Origin: Mucilaginibacter limnophilus
GTDB taxonomy: Bacteria; Bacteroidota; Bacteroidia; Sphingobacteriales; Sphingobacteriaceae
DNA: 64,000 nucleotides
Direction of reading: 5' to 3'
Assembly: GCF_004005815.1 (NCBI RefSeq)
Contig: NZ_SACK01000001.1
Location: forward strand, 186,001-250,000
Positions 27,122-36,665 of the stretch are shown one piece after another. Positions within the stretch are counted from its first letter, which is position 1. Every line of letters starts with the position of its first letter. The translations under genes were made by a program, and so were the position numbers. The notes below the pieces were generated by a model. That model was not told where the DNA came from. It made no database searches and saw only the letters and a program-made list of their open reading frames with translations.

Positions 27122-27940
27122 TTAATTAGCGGCCAGCGTCAGCGCAGCCCGTGATGGTACAGGAAGGACTTTGATATCATCCAGATCATCTTGCCTGATT
27201 TGTAAATAAAGGTGCCGGTTACCCGAACGCTCGTAAACCTCGATGAATAGCGCCTCGTCCTCCGATAGCGAAAACCGCTTAAAAGCAAATACTTTGGTAA
27301 CATCATGATCTTTGACTACAGCTGTACGGCTCCGTAAAGTGCTGTAAAGCGGGACGATCTCCTGTTCGTGGGTAGCCATCCGGTCCACGGTTTTGCGGTC
27401 ACGAATATAGAAACGGACAAAATCAATCCCGTAAGGCAGGTTCGAGCGATTTCGTAGATCAAGCCGCAAATAGATCCGGTTACCCGCAAGTGAAACTTTA
27501 TTGATCCAGGCCTTGATACCGCCCGTTTTCTCATGGGTTGCGACATCAGCACGTTTTCCTGATGCCAATTGCTGCGCGATAACCTCTTCGGTATTTTCCG
27601 GCCTGTTATTTACAAGTGTACGTACAAGCGTCATACCATAGCCAATCCGTCGCCCTGCCCGTCCATAAGAATAAGCTACCGGGATGCTGTAGACCTTTTT
27701 GGTGCTTTGATCCTGAACACTAAGCGTAACATTTTTAAAATTCGACGCGACTGCTTTGATCGTTAACACCCCATTGCCTTTGTCCGTAATTACGTACTTG
27801 CTGCTTTGGCTGCCGAGCACTTTAACTGGCCCTTGAAAAAATAATGCTGTTGCCTTGTCGTGGCTTACATAGGCTGTGTCCTGTGCAAACGCTATTTTCC
27901 CTATCAACGCAAGGAAAAATATAACTGTTAATCTTTTCAT
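27122..27940 (-). CDS. traN: Conjugative transfer protein TraN (DUF4138)
   Basis: The 272-residue secreted protein has a signal peptide (ending IAFAQ). Features include ALFFQGPVKVLGSQSSKYVITDKGNGVLTIKA, VSLAGNRIYLRLDLRNRSNLPYGIDFVRFYIRD and YERSGNRHLYLQIRQDDL. These are hallmarks of TraN (DUF4138), a periplasmic component of the Bacteroidota transfer channel, functionally like VirB9. It follows traM with a 9-nt gap in the normal tra order. Confidence 0.92.
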   Translation of the reverse strand: MKRLTVIFFLALIGKIAFAQDTAYVSHDKATALFFQGPVKVLGSQSSKYVITDKGNGVLTIKAVASNFKNVTLSVQDQSTKKVYSIPVAYSYGRAGRRIGYGMTLVRTLVNNRPENTEEVIAQQLASGKRADVATHEKTGGIKAWINKVSLAGNRIYLRLDLRNRSNLPYGIDFVRFYIRDRKTVDRMATHEQEIVPLYSTLRSRTAVVKDHDVTKVFAFKRFSLSEDEALFIEVYERSGNRHLYLQIRQDDLDDIKVLPVPSRAALTLAAN

Positions 27941-27949
27941 ATTACCTCC

Positions 27950-29188
27950 TTAATTATCGCGGTCATTGTTGTCCTTAAGCAGAACTTCATATCCGGCTTT
28001 GACTTTGACCTTAATCTGTTTTACCTTTTTGCCGAACAGCCCTTTAGCGGCTTCAATACCGGCCCCGGCTGCTTGTGCGCCTAACGATTGATCCATGGTC
28101 ATCAGCTGCATGGAGCTAACGGCGTTGCCCATTCCGTTCTTAGCAGCGTCGCGGCTGATGGACCCAGGCACATATAAACCTTCCAGACCATCCAGGTCAT
28201 ACACAGTGAGTGCGACCGGCAAGATGTTATTCAGGTAGCGTATACTGGCAATCTTGATTTCCAAGCGTTCGTTGTTCAGGGCACAAGTGCCGTAAACGAA
28301 GCTGCCTTTAGGAATCATTTTGCCTTTAACATAAATCCCGTCCAACAGCCGCAGTTTAACCACCGCGCCGCTGACCAACGTTTGATCTTCGTGAATCACG
28401 GCTTGAATGGTATTCCCTTCCGCATTTTCACCCTGAGCGGTTTTATTGCTTGCATACCTAACGTTGGGCCCTTCACCATATTCGTCGCTATCATCGCTTA
28501 CGGCAGTTACCGCATAGACACGGTTACGATTTTTTAGGGAGCGGGCGCGAAGGACGTTATCGGAGTTGCCGGGATTTTGAATATCATTGATCTGCTGAAG
28601 CATGCGGCTGAGCTGTTTCATTTCCGGGTCTTCAGCACTGCCGCTGTTCATGGAAGCCATCATCATTTGCAGTCGCTTAACGGCTGCACCGGAATTTGGC
28701 TGCGGCTCATAACCGCCCGTTTGTACCGGTGACGAAGACTGATTGAGCTGCGTATTGATTTGCGCAAGTTTCGCCTGAATTTTGGCTTCATTAGGATCGT
28801 TCGCCGCCAGTTCGCCTGGTAACGAAGAGGTGTTTTGCAGTTCTCCTTGTGAAGCCTGCTGTTCAGCAAAGCCCATCGAACTAACGAAGTTTTGGCTTAC
28901 GCTGCCCGCGGCGGAACTGTCTGAGTTCTTCGCAGATGTTTGATAGACACCCATTTTATCCTGATCACTACCATTTTTAAATTTAGCTTGAGGTAAAGTA
29001 GTGTTCAGCCCTTTGACCGCCGTCTGTTCGCCGGTCATATGGCTACTGTTCCGTCCGCCACCCAACGCCCAAAAGGCCATCGTCAGAAAAGGAAAGATCA
29101 ATACTGGTATCATCATTAAGAATTTACGCTCTTTAAGAAATTCAGGAGCGTGTGCAGGCAAATTGCCTTGTTTGAGTGTTGCTTCCAT
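27950..29188 (-). CDS. traM: Conjugative transfer protein TraM
   Basis: The 412-residue protein has a cytoplasmic N-terminus, one membrane helix (FLMMIPVLIFPFLTMAFWALGG), a long polar linker and a C-terminal domain (about 265-410). That domain contains GAVVKLRLLDGIYVKGKMIPKGSFVYGTC and LEIKIASIRYLNNILPVALTVYDLDGLEGLYVPG. This is the TraM plan, a VirB10-like scaffold that spans the envelope. It lies between the small TraL-like gene and traN. Confidence 0.93.
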   Translation of the reverse strand: MEATLKQGNLPAHAPEFLKERKFLMMIPVLIFPFLTMAFWALGGGRNSSHMTGEQTAVKGLNTTLPQAKFKNGSDQDKMGVYQTSAKNSDSSAAGSVSQNFVSSMGFAEQQASQGELQNTSSLPGELAANDPNEAKIQAKLAQINTQLNQSSSPVQTGGYEPQPNSGAAVKRLQMMMASMNSGSAEDPEMKQLSRMLQQINDIQNPGNSDNVLRARSLKNRNRVYAVTAVSDDSDEYGEGPNVRYASNKTAQGENAEGNTIQAVIHEDQTLVSGAVVKLRLLDGIYVKGKMIPKGSFVYGTCALNNERLEIKIASIRYLNNILPVALTVYDLDGLEGLYVPGSISRDAAKNGMGNAVSSMQLMTMDQSLGAQAAGAGIEAAKGLFGKKVKQIKVKVKAGYEVLLKDNNDRDN

Positions 29189-29195
29189 GATCTAA

Positions 29196-29531
29196 TCATT
29201 TTTTAGTTAGTGAATCTGTTAATTGTGCATCCCTTCTTCCAGAGAGATTGACGTCGGATGCCATACCGATATGTGTTGCGGGTTTATAGGATTGATGAAG
29301 GGCCGGTATTGTATAGGAATTGGTAAAAAGTCCTGCTAACAATATGACCGTTATGATCGCCACGACACTCACCAGCAGGACCTTTTGCTTACCGGCGCTA
29401 TAAGCATTGAACCGTTGGCCGATTGACGCTGCTAACTTAGCCTGAAAACTTACAATAAATTCCGAGACCACTTTCGCTATTCGGTCGTTCATCGGAGTGG
29501 ATGAGCTATTATCGTTACTTTGTGTTTTCAT
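29196..29531 (-). CDS. Small TraL-position membrane protein
   Basis: From MKTQSNDNSSS (29531) this gives 111 residues. A polar start, a helix with QRFNAYSAGKQKV, and a single transmembrane segment (VLLVSVVAIITVILLAGLF) precede a short outer part. In the tra order it occupies the TraL position between traK and traM, and it begins 2 nt after traK ends. A longer frame would need a TTG at 29579 inside traK. Sequence similarity to TraL is not evident, so only the position supports that name. Confidence 0.75.
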   Translation of the reverse strand: MKTQSNDNSSSTPMNDRIAKVVSEFIVSFQAKLAASIGQRFNAYSAGKQKVLLVSVVAIITVILLAGLFTNSYTIPALHQSYKPATHIGMASDVNLSGRRDAQLTDSLTKK

Positions 29532-29533
29532 GG

Positions 29534-30151
29534 CTATTGATGTTGAAGGGTAGTATCCCTGTTGGCTAATGTTTCCCAATGCTGAATCAGGAATCCGTGC
29601 GGGTTGTTATCTGAACGCGCCACGTTTCGGAGATAACCCTGGGTAACCAGACTGCGGTTAATGGTTGATGTTGCGCGGATCAGCTTTTGCGTAGCAAAGC
29701 ATTTAAAGTAATAAGGGTACTTATCAATGTCGAGTTGAATGCTGTCCACCACAACCTGTTGGCTGATGTTGCCGGAAATCAAGTTGTTGTAATAGCTTTT
29801 TTCCTTAAGATCGTTGTACTGATTTTTGGCGCTTTCATCGGCCAGGTACAATGCCTTTCCGATGTTGGCATTGATCACTTTTTCATCAGGGTCAAGCGTG
29901 AAAAAGTAGTGATGAAACATTTTGATGTGATCCCGTGCCTCAACCGGGATGTTATCTTTGCGGTCTGCGGCGAAGGCTTCTAAAGCTTTGCCGTTCGCTA
30001 ATATGTAAATATGCCTGCTGGCGAGGTCTGCTGCCTGGTAACTTTTATAAAGGGCAAAGCAGGAGATGATCGTGCAGGCCGCTATCAGGAAGTAACTGAA
30101 CAACTTCACATGCCGGAAGGCAGTTTCAATATTCTTTAGGTGTGTAAACAT
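29534..30151 (-). CDS. traK: Conjugative transfer protein TraK
   Basis: The 205-residue protein has a short cytoplasmic start (MFTHLKNIETAFRHVKLFSYF), one membrane helix and a periplasmic domain (ARDHIKMFHHYFFTLDPDEKVINANIGKALYLADESAK). This matches TraK of Bacteroidota conjugative transposons, the VirB8-like inner-membrane component. It lies between traJ and the small TraL-position gene. Confidence 0.93.
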   Translation of the reverse strand: MFTHLKNIETAFRHVKLFSYFLIAACTIISCFALYKSYQAADLASRHIYILANGKALEAFAADRKDNIPVEARDHIKMFHHYFFTLDPDEKVINANIGKALYLADESAKNQYNDLKEKSYYNNLISGNISQQVVVDSIQLDIDKYPYYFKCFATQKLIRATSTINRSLVTQGYLRNVARSDNNPHGFLIQHWETLANRDTTLQHQ

Positions 30152-30176
30152 GGCTACGAATTTTATGGTGAACTAC

Positions 30177-31379
30177 TTAATTTCCGTTGATGCGAGCTGC
30201 CTGATGGTTAGCGGGCTGTGACTTATTTTCCTGACCCGCATTGTTCCAGCCGCTCATAAAGTCGCCTGGTGCATTGCTTAAATTAATTGCGCCGTTGACC
30301 ATTCGTTCTCCCACTTGAGAACCAGCCGCCACGGTGGTATTGGAACTGGTGATGACCAGTGCATTTACTTTTTGTAAAAGCCCATGGCCGCTGCCTGCAT
30401 TGACAATGTAATTGGCTACGCTCGGAACCGTGAAGTAGCCTATGATCCCAATGATCAGGAAAATGAGGTAAGCCGTATCAGTCGAACTAAAAAAGGTATC
30501 ACCCGCTGATTGTACTTGTGAAATATCCAGTTTGAGCATATTTTCCTGCACTTTACCGATAATGGCACCGAATATATTCGCGACTGGTAACCATAGGAAT
30601 ACATTGATGTATTTAGCCAGCCACACCGTTAACGTGCTTTGAAAACCGTCAAATACCGCAAGCCCAAAAACGATCGGCCCGAGGATAGCCAGAATGATCA
30701 GGTAAAACGTACGAATAGTGTTGATACATAGTGCTGCGGCTTCATACAATACCTGTAGTACCTCTGACATCCATTGCTTCACGGTATTACGAAAGTTATA
30801 GGACGCTTTAGCCATAGCGAATTTCATATCATTTCCAACGCTTGCTAATACACCTTCACCACTGCCATCTTTGTCTTCAGGATGGGTATACTTGTACCAT
30901 TTATCCCGGTCACCATCACCGTCAGGCCCAACGTACATTTGCCACGTATCTGTCTTCTCAACGGCTTCCTGTTTGGCTTTTAATAAGGCGGCAATCGCTG
31001 CATCTGAGTTTTGCACCATTCCGCCCGTCGCATTTACGGTAGGCTGCATGATGCCGTTGATGATTGCGATGACCGTGGGAAATAACAGGATCGCCAGCCC
31101 GAGAGCGAAGGGACGCATCAGCGGGTAAAAGTCTATAGGTTCTGCCGCCGCAATTTGCCGCCATACGCGGCTGCCGATGTACCACAGTGCGCCGAATCCT
31201 GCGATGGCCCTGCCTACGCCGATCAAGCCGCTGCACATCGGCAGCATATCATTGTAAACATTATTGAGCGTTCCCTGCAATCCCTGGATGTTATCTGCAA
31301 GCCCTGCTGCATTTGAAAATAATGGGAAAAGAATCCCCGTTACCGCAATGATTGCGGTTAAAAAAGCTGTCTTTTTCAT
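30177..31379 (-). CDS. traJ: Conjugative transfer protein TraJ
   Basis: The 400-residue polytopic membrane protein has a signal-like start. The TraJ features are GFGALWYIGSRVWRQIAAAEPIDFYPLMRPFALG near residue 62, ILGPIVFGLAVFDGFQSTLTVWLAKYINVFLWLPVANIFG near 237 and a C-terminal glycine-rich tail. TraJ is the VirB6-like channel protein of this transfer apparatus. It follows the three TraI-like genes. Confidence 0.93.
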   Translation of the reverse strand: MKKTAFLTAIIAVTGILFPLFSNAAGLADNIQGLQGTLNNVYNDMLPMCSGLIGVGRAIAGFGALWYIGSRVWRQIAAAEPIDFYPLMRPFALGLAILLFPTVIAIINGIMQPTVNATGGMVQNSDAAIAALLKAKQEAVEKTDTWQMYVGPDGDGDRDKWYKYTHPEDKDGSGEGVLASVGNDMKFAMAKASYNFRNTVKQWMSEVLQVLYEAAALCINTIRTFYLIILAILGPIVFGLAVFDGFQSTLTVWLAKYINVFLWLPVANIFGAIIGKVQENMLKLDISQVQSAGDTFFSSTDTAYLIFLIIGIIGYFTVPSVANYIVNAGSGHGLLQKVNALVITSSNTTVAAGSQVGERMVNGAINLSNAPGDFMSGWNNAGQENKSQPANHQAARINGN

Positions 31380-31389
31380 AATGTCTGAA

Positions 31390-32037
31390 TTAGTGGTTTA
31401 TACCGTAGAGCTTCTTTAATGAGAGGGCATCGCCGGTTTCCTTCGTTCGCTGCAAACTGAGCATCACACCGTTGCGGTTGAAGTATCGCAAAAACTGAAG
31501 CTTATCAGTAGAGTTCACATAAATCCGATCTATTGCCCTGATCCTTTCATCATCGGTCATCCTCAATTTAGAAGCTGTCAATACATTGGTTAGCTCATTG
31601 ATATTGTCAAGGCTTTGCTTTACCAGCCCGCCATATACCTTACCCATATAGTCAAGTTCGCCTGCGGAAAACGATCCGCTTTGTTTAAAGCGGGAAAAAG
31701 CCTTCTTGTACTCACTTAGCAAACTGGCCTGCTGGGAGATGATCTCGGCAACCCTGCCGTAGTTTTTGACAGCCGGACTGATCTGAAGCAAGCCGTTTAG
31801 ATACACATCATGCAGATTAAAGTTTCCTTGGGATAGCGACGAAATCGTACTGTAGCCCCTTTGATAGATCTGGTAACCTGTCTTCATATCGGAAAGGATG
31901 CTCTTCAACTGAGTTAGCTTTTCTATATTCAATAACAACTGCTGTAGTTCCTGGCCCTGAGCCTTACATACCTGAGTATGCGAGAGAGTCGCTACTGTAA
32001 ATCCTGTCAGCAAAAATGCTTTGATGTGCTTTTTCAT
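31390..32037 (-). CDS. TraI-like paralogue 3
   Basis: The 215-residue secreted helical protein (signal ending VCKAQ) shares a plan with the two genes before it. It has a helix with GYQIYQRGYSTISSLSQGNFNLH, then GELDYMGKVYGGLVKQSLDNINELTNVL, then KLRMTDDERIRAIDRIYVNS and an end motif LYGINH. These segments match the TraI family (DUF4141-like). It sits directly before traJ. It is one of three tandem copies, so a divergent duplicate in the channel is likely. Confidence 0.75.
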   Translation of the reverse strand: MKKHIKAFLLTGFTVATLSHTQVCKAQGQELQQLLLNIEKLTQLKSILSDMKTGYQIYQRGYSTISSLSQGNFNLHDVYLNGLLQISPAVKNYGRVAEIISQQASLLSEYKKAFSRFKQSGSFSAGELDYMGKVYGGLVKQSLDNINELTNVLTASKLRMTDDERIRAIDRIYVNSTDKLQFLRYFNRNGVMLSLQRTKETGDALSLKKLYGINH

Positions 32038-32048
32038 AATCCTTGATA

Positions 32049-32741
32049 TTATCGAATACCGAATATGTATTTGCTGGTTTCGAGGTTGGTATTTTCTTGC
32101 TGTTTCTGAAGGCCATAAACCTTGATCTTGCCTGCGAAGTCTGCGATAAACCGGTAATTGCTCTGCATCGCCAGGTGAATGCTGTTCAACCGCTTTAAAC
32201 GTTCATCGTCAGTCATGGTCAGTTTGCCGTTTGTGAGGAGAATTTGCAGCGCTGTGATCTGTTCATCGCAGTCTGAAAGCAGTGCCTGTTTGACTTGACC
32301 AACGTAAACCTTTTCCTTCGTTGACAGGTAAGTTGCCTGATCAAGACCTTTAACTGCTCCTAGAATATCCCTTTGCCATGTCAGGATATTACCCACCTGC
32401 GGGTTATTCTTGACTACCATATTGATGGATCTCAACTTATCATAGTAGGTCGTATGCAAACTGAACTCGTCCTTTAACGAGCCGGTGATATAACCCAAGC
32501 CGCCGTTAGCGATTTGGTAACCTTGCTTCAAATAATTGGAGTAAACCTGTAAAGCTGCTATTTGCTGAAGCAGGTATTTCTTTTGGGTTTTCTTTTGAGA
32601 GAACCATTCGGCAAAAGTCTGCGCATGTGATTGTGACAACCATAACGAAGCAGCGGCGGTCACCAGCGCATAGGTTAATAGTGCCTTGCTTTTCCGGCCG
32701 ATATCATCAGCACGGCGCTTTAACTGGCTAATTGATTCCAT
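32049..32741 (-). CDS. TraI-like paralogue 2
   Basis: From MESISQLKRRADD (32741) this gives 230 residues. An N-terminal membrane or signal helix (YALVTAAASLWLSQSHAQ) is followed by the TraI-like helical domain, with GYQIANGGLGYITGSLKDEFSLH, KLTMTDDERLKRLNSIHLAMQ and the end KYIFGIR. It overlaps the upstream traI by 14 nt, so the longer frame to 32861 is rejected. Its similarity to both neighbours shows a tandem family expansion. Confidence 0.75.
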   Translation of the reverse strand: MESISQLKRRADDIGRKSKALLTYALVTAAASLWLSQSHAQTFAEWFSQKKTQKKYLLQQIAALQVYSNYLKQGYQIANGGLGYITGSLKDEFSLHTTYYDKLRSINMVVKNNPQVGNILTWQRDILGAVKGLDQATYLSTKEKVYVGQVKQALLSDCDEQITALQILLTNGKLTMTDDERLKRLNSIHLAMQSNYRFIADFAGKIKVYGLQKQQENTNLETSKYIFGIR

Positions 32742-33411
32742 ACAATTCCTTAATTGATTTCGTATCTGCAAGGTCACGGCTTCGTTGCAAGCAGATCCGA
32801 ATGTTTTGATTGTTAAACTGCTGCAAGTCGTTGTAATTGATATCCAACTGGTCACTTGCATGATTAATCAGTTCGAGCCGATCAGCATCGGACATTTGCG
32901 TTTTGAAGCTATTGATGACCATTAATATCTGATCGAGGTTCTGAACGCTGGCATCTAAGATGCCGCTGTAAACCTTCTGCATGTAATTGATTTCTTCCGG
33001 ACGAAAGTGGTTGTCTTTTTGAAACAGCCCCCAGGCCCGCTTGTACTGACCCACCAAAGCAGCCTGTTTCAAGGTGACATCTTTGATCCGCTGGTAATAA
33101 GCAATGGTGGATTTGATCTTCCATAGCTCTGTATAGTAGCCGCTGTACAATTGTTTTTGTTCTTCTGTCCAGCCGGATATCTCCGTAAGTTTAACTTTAG
33201 ATAGCTCGTTTTCTAACACTTTCTGTGCATTCTGCAACCAGATGGTCTTGTTCTGCATCCGCTGAACTTTAAGGTCAATGGCCTTGATCACTTTCTTGAC
33301 GGTGAGTTTAATTACTTCTGCTACTACGAACTGCGCATTAGCTTTCGGCACTGTGAACAATAACATTATCAAGGCGATTAATATCGCTGGTCGTACCTTA
33401 AATTTTTTCAT
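32728..33411 (-). CDS. traI: Conjugative transfer protein TraI
   Basis: The 227-residue secreted protein (signal ending PKANAQ) has the TraI hallmarks. These are VIKLTVKKVIKAIDLKVQRMQNKTIWLQNAQK, YTELWKIKSTIAYYQRIKDVT, ALVGQYKRAWGLFQKDNHF and the end FNNQNIRICLQRSRD ... LYGIN. TraI is a periplasmic component of the MPF_B transfer machinery. It is the best match of the three tandem TraI-like proteins and comes first. Confidence 0.88.
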   Translation of the reverse strand: MKKFKVRPAILIALIMLLFTVPKANAQFVVAEVIKLTVKKVIKAIDLKVQRMQNKTIWLQNAQKVLENELSKVKLTEISGWTEEQKQLYSGYYTELWKIKSTIAYYQRIKDVTLKQAALVGQYKRAWGLFQKDNHFRPEEINYMQKVYSGILDASVQNLDQILMVINSFKTQMSDADRLELINHASDQLDINYNDLQQFNNQNIRICLQRSRDLADTKSIKELYGIN

Positions 33412-33464
33412 AAGAAGTCCCTTTCCGATTATTTATCAGATTAAAAAAGGCAAGAAATAAATTG

Positions 33465-33833
33465 CTATTTTATTTTCTTGTATTCGGAATCGCCGAGTTT
33501 AACGCCGTTATGGTCTGTAATATAAACCTGATTTCCAAGGTCAGTTTGCTGTAGTACCTTTGAATCTTCGTTGTAAGTGGCATCCCATTTGGCAGACTTA
33601 AATTCCTTGCTCTTTAAAACGCCATTTCTGATTTTTTGAAAACCAGATTTTCGTTCAATGTTATATGCCTGGTTAGAAGAATTGATATTTCTGATAATAA
33701 GAGTATCGTCTGTAAGCGAATATTCATTCTTGAAATGGGTTACATAAGTCCCGGACGGGTCTGACTCTTTAGCGGTCTCTGAGCATCCGTAGATGATAAA
33801 TAATATCAATAATAGAATGATTAATGCTTTCAT
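33465..33833 (-). CDS. Small lipoprotein in the tra operon
   Basis: The 122-residue protein has a lipoprotein signal with lipobox LFIIYGC (cysteine near residue 16). A small beta-rich domain follows (DPSGTYVTHFKNEYSLTDDTLIIRNI). Lipoproteins placed between traG and traI are common in such operons and may help anchor the channel or act in entry exclusion. No specific homologue is recognised. It lies 15 nt after traG. Confidence 0.7.
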   Translation of the reverse strand: MKALIILLLILFIIYGCSETAKESDPSGTYVTHFKNEYSLTDDTLIIRNINSSNQAYNIERKSGFQKIRNGVLKSKEFKSAKWDATYNEDSKVLQQTDLGNQVYITDHNGVKLGDSEYKKIK

Positions 33834-33848
33834 AATGATATAATTTAA

Positions 33849-36338
33849 TTAAGCTGCTTTTTCTAATTCTTCCTGAACAATAGCCGCAATGCCTCGCTGA
33901 ATACTTCCATATTTCTTAGCGTATTCTTGAACACGAGCTTTTTCCGCTGATTCCGTTGTATAAGTCCAGTATTCCTCACGGCTCACCTCTGTCCGGTAAA
34001 CTTTTGACAACTGACCATTGAGGCTGATAAACACCTCTTTGTATTTTAGCTTTTCATCATTGTTCCGGTTCATGCTCATGATCAGTGCCGTTTCTTTATC
34101 CGTGATGCCCAATAACTGCTGAATTTTCGGAAAGTCATTCTGGTACTTGCGTTGGTCAAGCAGAATTTTGCAGTCGCTGTTATTGATAATAGCCTGCTTG
34201 ACCACCGGCGAACTGATGATATCTTCAATATCCTGGGTAACTACCAAAGCTTCACCAAAATATTTTCGAACCGTTTTAAATAAGTATTTGATGTATTCGG
34301 CCATGCCTTCACGCGCAATAGCTTTCCATGCTTCCTCGATTAAGATCATTTTGCGGGTGGCCTTACTGAGTTTGCGCATTTTGGATACAAAGGTTTCCAT
34401 AATGATCAGTGTCACTACCGGGAAAAGAATGGGGTGATCTTTGATGTTATCCAATTCAAAGACAATAAAGCGGCGATGCAATAAGTCGAGATTTTCTCTT
34501 GCATTCAACAGGTAAGCGTACTCACCACCTTTGTAATATGGTTTTAATACGAACAGCATGTTATCAATATCAAAACGTTCATCTTTTACTTTTGATTGTT
34601 TCATGGTCTCATAAAACTCTCCTGCAAGGAAATCATAGAAGCTATCAAAGCAAGGAAAGATATCAGAATTCACTTTAAGCTTTTCATAATAGTGGTACAA
34701 AGCATCGGAAATCGCAATGTATTCTGAACGTTGTACGCCTTCATCTTCCTTCTTCCACAATGCCAGGATCATGGCTTTAATGCTTTCCTTCTTTTCCGTA
34801 TCCAAGTAGTCGCCCTGAGCGATATAAAAGGGATTGAAGCTGATGGGGTTGTCTTCTGAATAAGTGAAGTAATATCCTCCGACGAACTCACAAAGCCCCT
34901 GGTAACTGTGCCCTACATCGACCAATACAATGTGAGCGCCCTGTTCAAAATAGCTTCGCAAAAGGTGGTTGGTAAAAAAAGACTTTCCACTGCCCGACGG
35001 ACCCAAAATAAACTTATTCCGGTTAGTCGTTATGCCTTTCTCTATCGGTTCATCACTGATGTCTACATGGACAGGTTTGCCTGACAAGCGATCGCCGAGC
35101 CTAAGCCCGCAGGCACTGATACTGGATTGGTAGTTTGTTTCAAGATTTAAAAAGCAGGTTGCCTGTTCAACAAATGTATCAAAGGTATCATTCATTGGAA
35201 AGGTAGCTTCATTGCCTGGCAATCCCGACCACCATATCTGCGGTGCTCCGTCCGTTTCCTGTTTAGGTTGCGCATCCATTTGAGCTAAAGCTGAACTTAC
35301 TTTATTTTTGAGGTCTTTAAGTTCGGCTCGGTCGCTTGTCCAGGCCATCACATTAAAGTGTGCTTTAACCGGCAGCCGCTGCTGACTGATTGCTTCATTT
35401 AAAAATTCGTGAGTCGCATCCCGGCTGATCGCATTTTCACGGGAATAAGCGGATAACGATTGTAAGCGCAGCTTCTTTGCCTCCAGCTTCTTTAAGGTTT
35501 GCTGGCTGTCTTCGATAAATATGTACTGGTTATACACATGGTTGCATCTCAACAAAGTGCCGATCGGTGAGGCAAATCCAGTACTAAACTTTGTTTTGTC
35601 CGTGCTGTACTTGTCAAAGGTTATCCTCGGGCCACAAAGCGGCGGCAAGTCTTCCGCATCGCTTAAAGTAAAAAGCTGACAATAATCATTGCCAATGCGG
35701 ATCTCGTCCTGAATATGAATATCCTTTAAAACCGTATTGCTGTTCTTGTTGAGCAGAAAGCAGTACTGTTCCAGTATTCCGGGTGTCTTAGGCGTACCGG
35801 ACAGTCCGTCGTCATTGATGCCCCGCAATGCAATTAGGCCGCTATCTTCCAGCACCTTTACAAACTGTCCGGCATTATCTAAAAAGTCACGAAACAGCTC
35901 TTCTGATGTGGTTTGAGAAGGGACTATGCGTTTTCGCATCAATGTGCTTACCGCGCTCGTATAGTGTTTGAATTTTTCGGGCTTCTTAGTCAGGAAAACA
36001 TGGCAATGATGATGCAGGTATGGACGCTCGTGGAAATGCTTTTCGCTGGAATGTGACAGAAACGTTTTAACCTGCGTTTCGCCGTTTTCCTGAAACCTGG
36101 CCTTATACTGCTCACTTATAAACCAGTCCTGCTTATGGAAGATGGTATTTTTCGGCAGCAGCTTTATTGCCTTGATCCAAGCCTCGTGAAAGCTGTGGTA
36201 TTCGTCATTGGACATGGTAAAAATTTCCGGTAGGTCAACTTCATAACCAATGGTCAGGTCGCCTTGCGCTGAAAGCATACAATCGTGTTCCACCTTATAA
36301 ACAGGAAATACCTGTTCCGCTTTGCTGTGTGATCTCAT
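33849..36338 (-). CDS. traG: Conjugation ATPase TraG (VirB4-like)
   Basis: The 829-residue ATPase has an N-terminal TraG domain (FPVYKVEHDCMLSAQGDLTIGYEV). The Walker A motif GPSGSGKSFFTNH lies near residue 448, and the Walker B region KMILIEEAWKAIAREGMAEYIKYLF near 665, followed by VTQDIEDIISSPVV. It powers assembly of the channel, as VirB4 does. Its start overlaps the end of traF by four bases. Length and motifs are normal for the family. Confidence 0.95.
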   Translation of the reverse strand: MRSHSKAEQVFPVYKVEHDCMLSAQGDLTIGYEVDLPEIFTMSNDEYHSFHEAWIKAIKLLPKNTIFHKQDWFISEQYKARFQENGETQVKTFLSHSSEKHFHERPYLHHHCHVFLTKKPEKFKHYTSAVSTLMRKRIVPSQTTSEELFRDFLDNAGQFVKVLEDSGLIALRGINDDGLSGTPKTPGILEQYCFLLNKNSNTVLKDIHIQDEIRIGNDYCQLFTLSDAEDLPPLCGPRITFDKYSTDKTKFSTGFASPIGTLLRCNHVYNQYIFIEDSQQTLKKLEAKKLRLQSLSAYSRENAISRDATHEFLNEAISQQRLPVKAHFNVMAWTSDRAELKDLKNKVSSALAQMDAQPKQETDGAPQIWWSGLPGNEATFPMNDTFDTFVEQATCFLNLETNYQSSISACGLRLGDRLSGKPVHVDISDEPIEKGITTNRNKFILGPSGSGKSFFTNHLLRSYFEQGAHIVLVDVGHSYQGLCEFVGGYYFTYSEDNPISFNPFYIAQGDYLDTEKKESIKAMILALWKKEDEGVQRSEYIAISDALYHYYEKLKVNSDIFPCFDSFYDFLAGEFYETMKQSKVKDERFDIDNMLFVLKPYYKGGEYAYLLNARENLDLLHRRFIVFELDNIKDHPILFPVVTLIIMETFVSKMRKLSKATRKMILIEEAWKAIAREGMAEYIKYLFKTVRKYFGEALVVTQDIEDIISSPVVKQAIINNSDCKILLDQRKYQNDFPKIQQLLGITDKETALIMSMNRNNDEKLKYKEVFISLNGQLSKVYRTEVSREEYWTYTTESAEKARVQEYAKKYGSIQRGIAAIVQEELEKAA

Positions 36339-36655
36339 GATCTTCTTTTTAATTGGAGAAATACGTTTCGTGTCTTGAATTGCAGGTAACGCGGCAGATA
36401 TCGCTTTGCCGATCTCTTCATCAGCCCATATTGGCCATATTTATGGCTAAGCTTAAACACCTGGAAAAACAGCAGGCTCCCCAATGCACCTACGATTATC
36501 AGGCACATGGTCACCGGTATGCTCACCAGGTACATGATTGCAAAGCCGACGAGCAGAATAACGAGGCCTGCTCCGAGGTAGCCGATGTACTGGGCCTTTA
36601 GCCCTTTAAATTCGATGGGTTTATTGATGCCCTTATTGATCTGATACAATGCCAT
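36335..36655 (-). CDS. traF: Conjugative transfer protein TraF (DUF4133)
   Basis: The 106-residue protein (start MALYQINKGINKPIEF at 36655) has two adjacent membrane helices, and FFQVFKLSHKYGQYGLMKRSAKRYLPRYLQ at the end, typical of DUF4133/TraF, a VirB3-like protein. A longer frame to 36703 would overlap traE and lacks homology. It overlaps traG by four bases. Confidence 0.92.
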   Translation of the reverse strand: MALYQINKGINKPIEFKGLKAQYIGYLGAGLVILLVGFAIMYLVSIPVTMCLIIVGALGSLLFFQVFKLSHKYGQYGLMKRSAKRYLPRYLQFKTRNVFLQLKRRS

Positions 36656-36665
36656 ATTGATGCAG

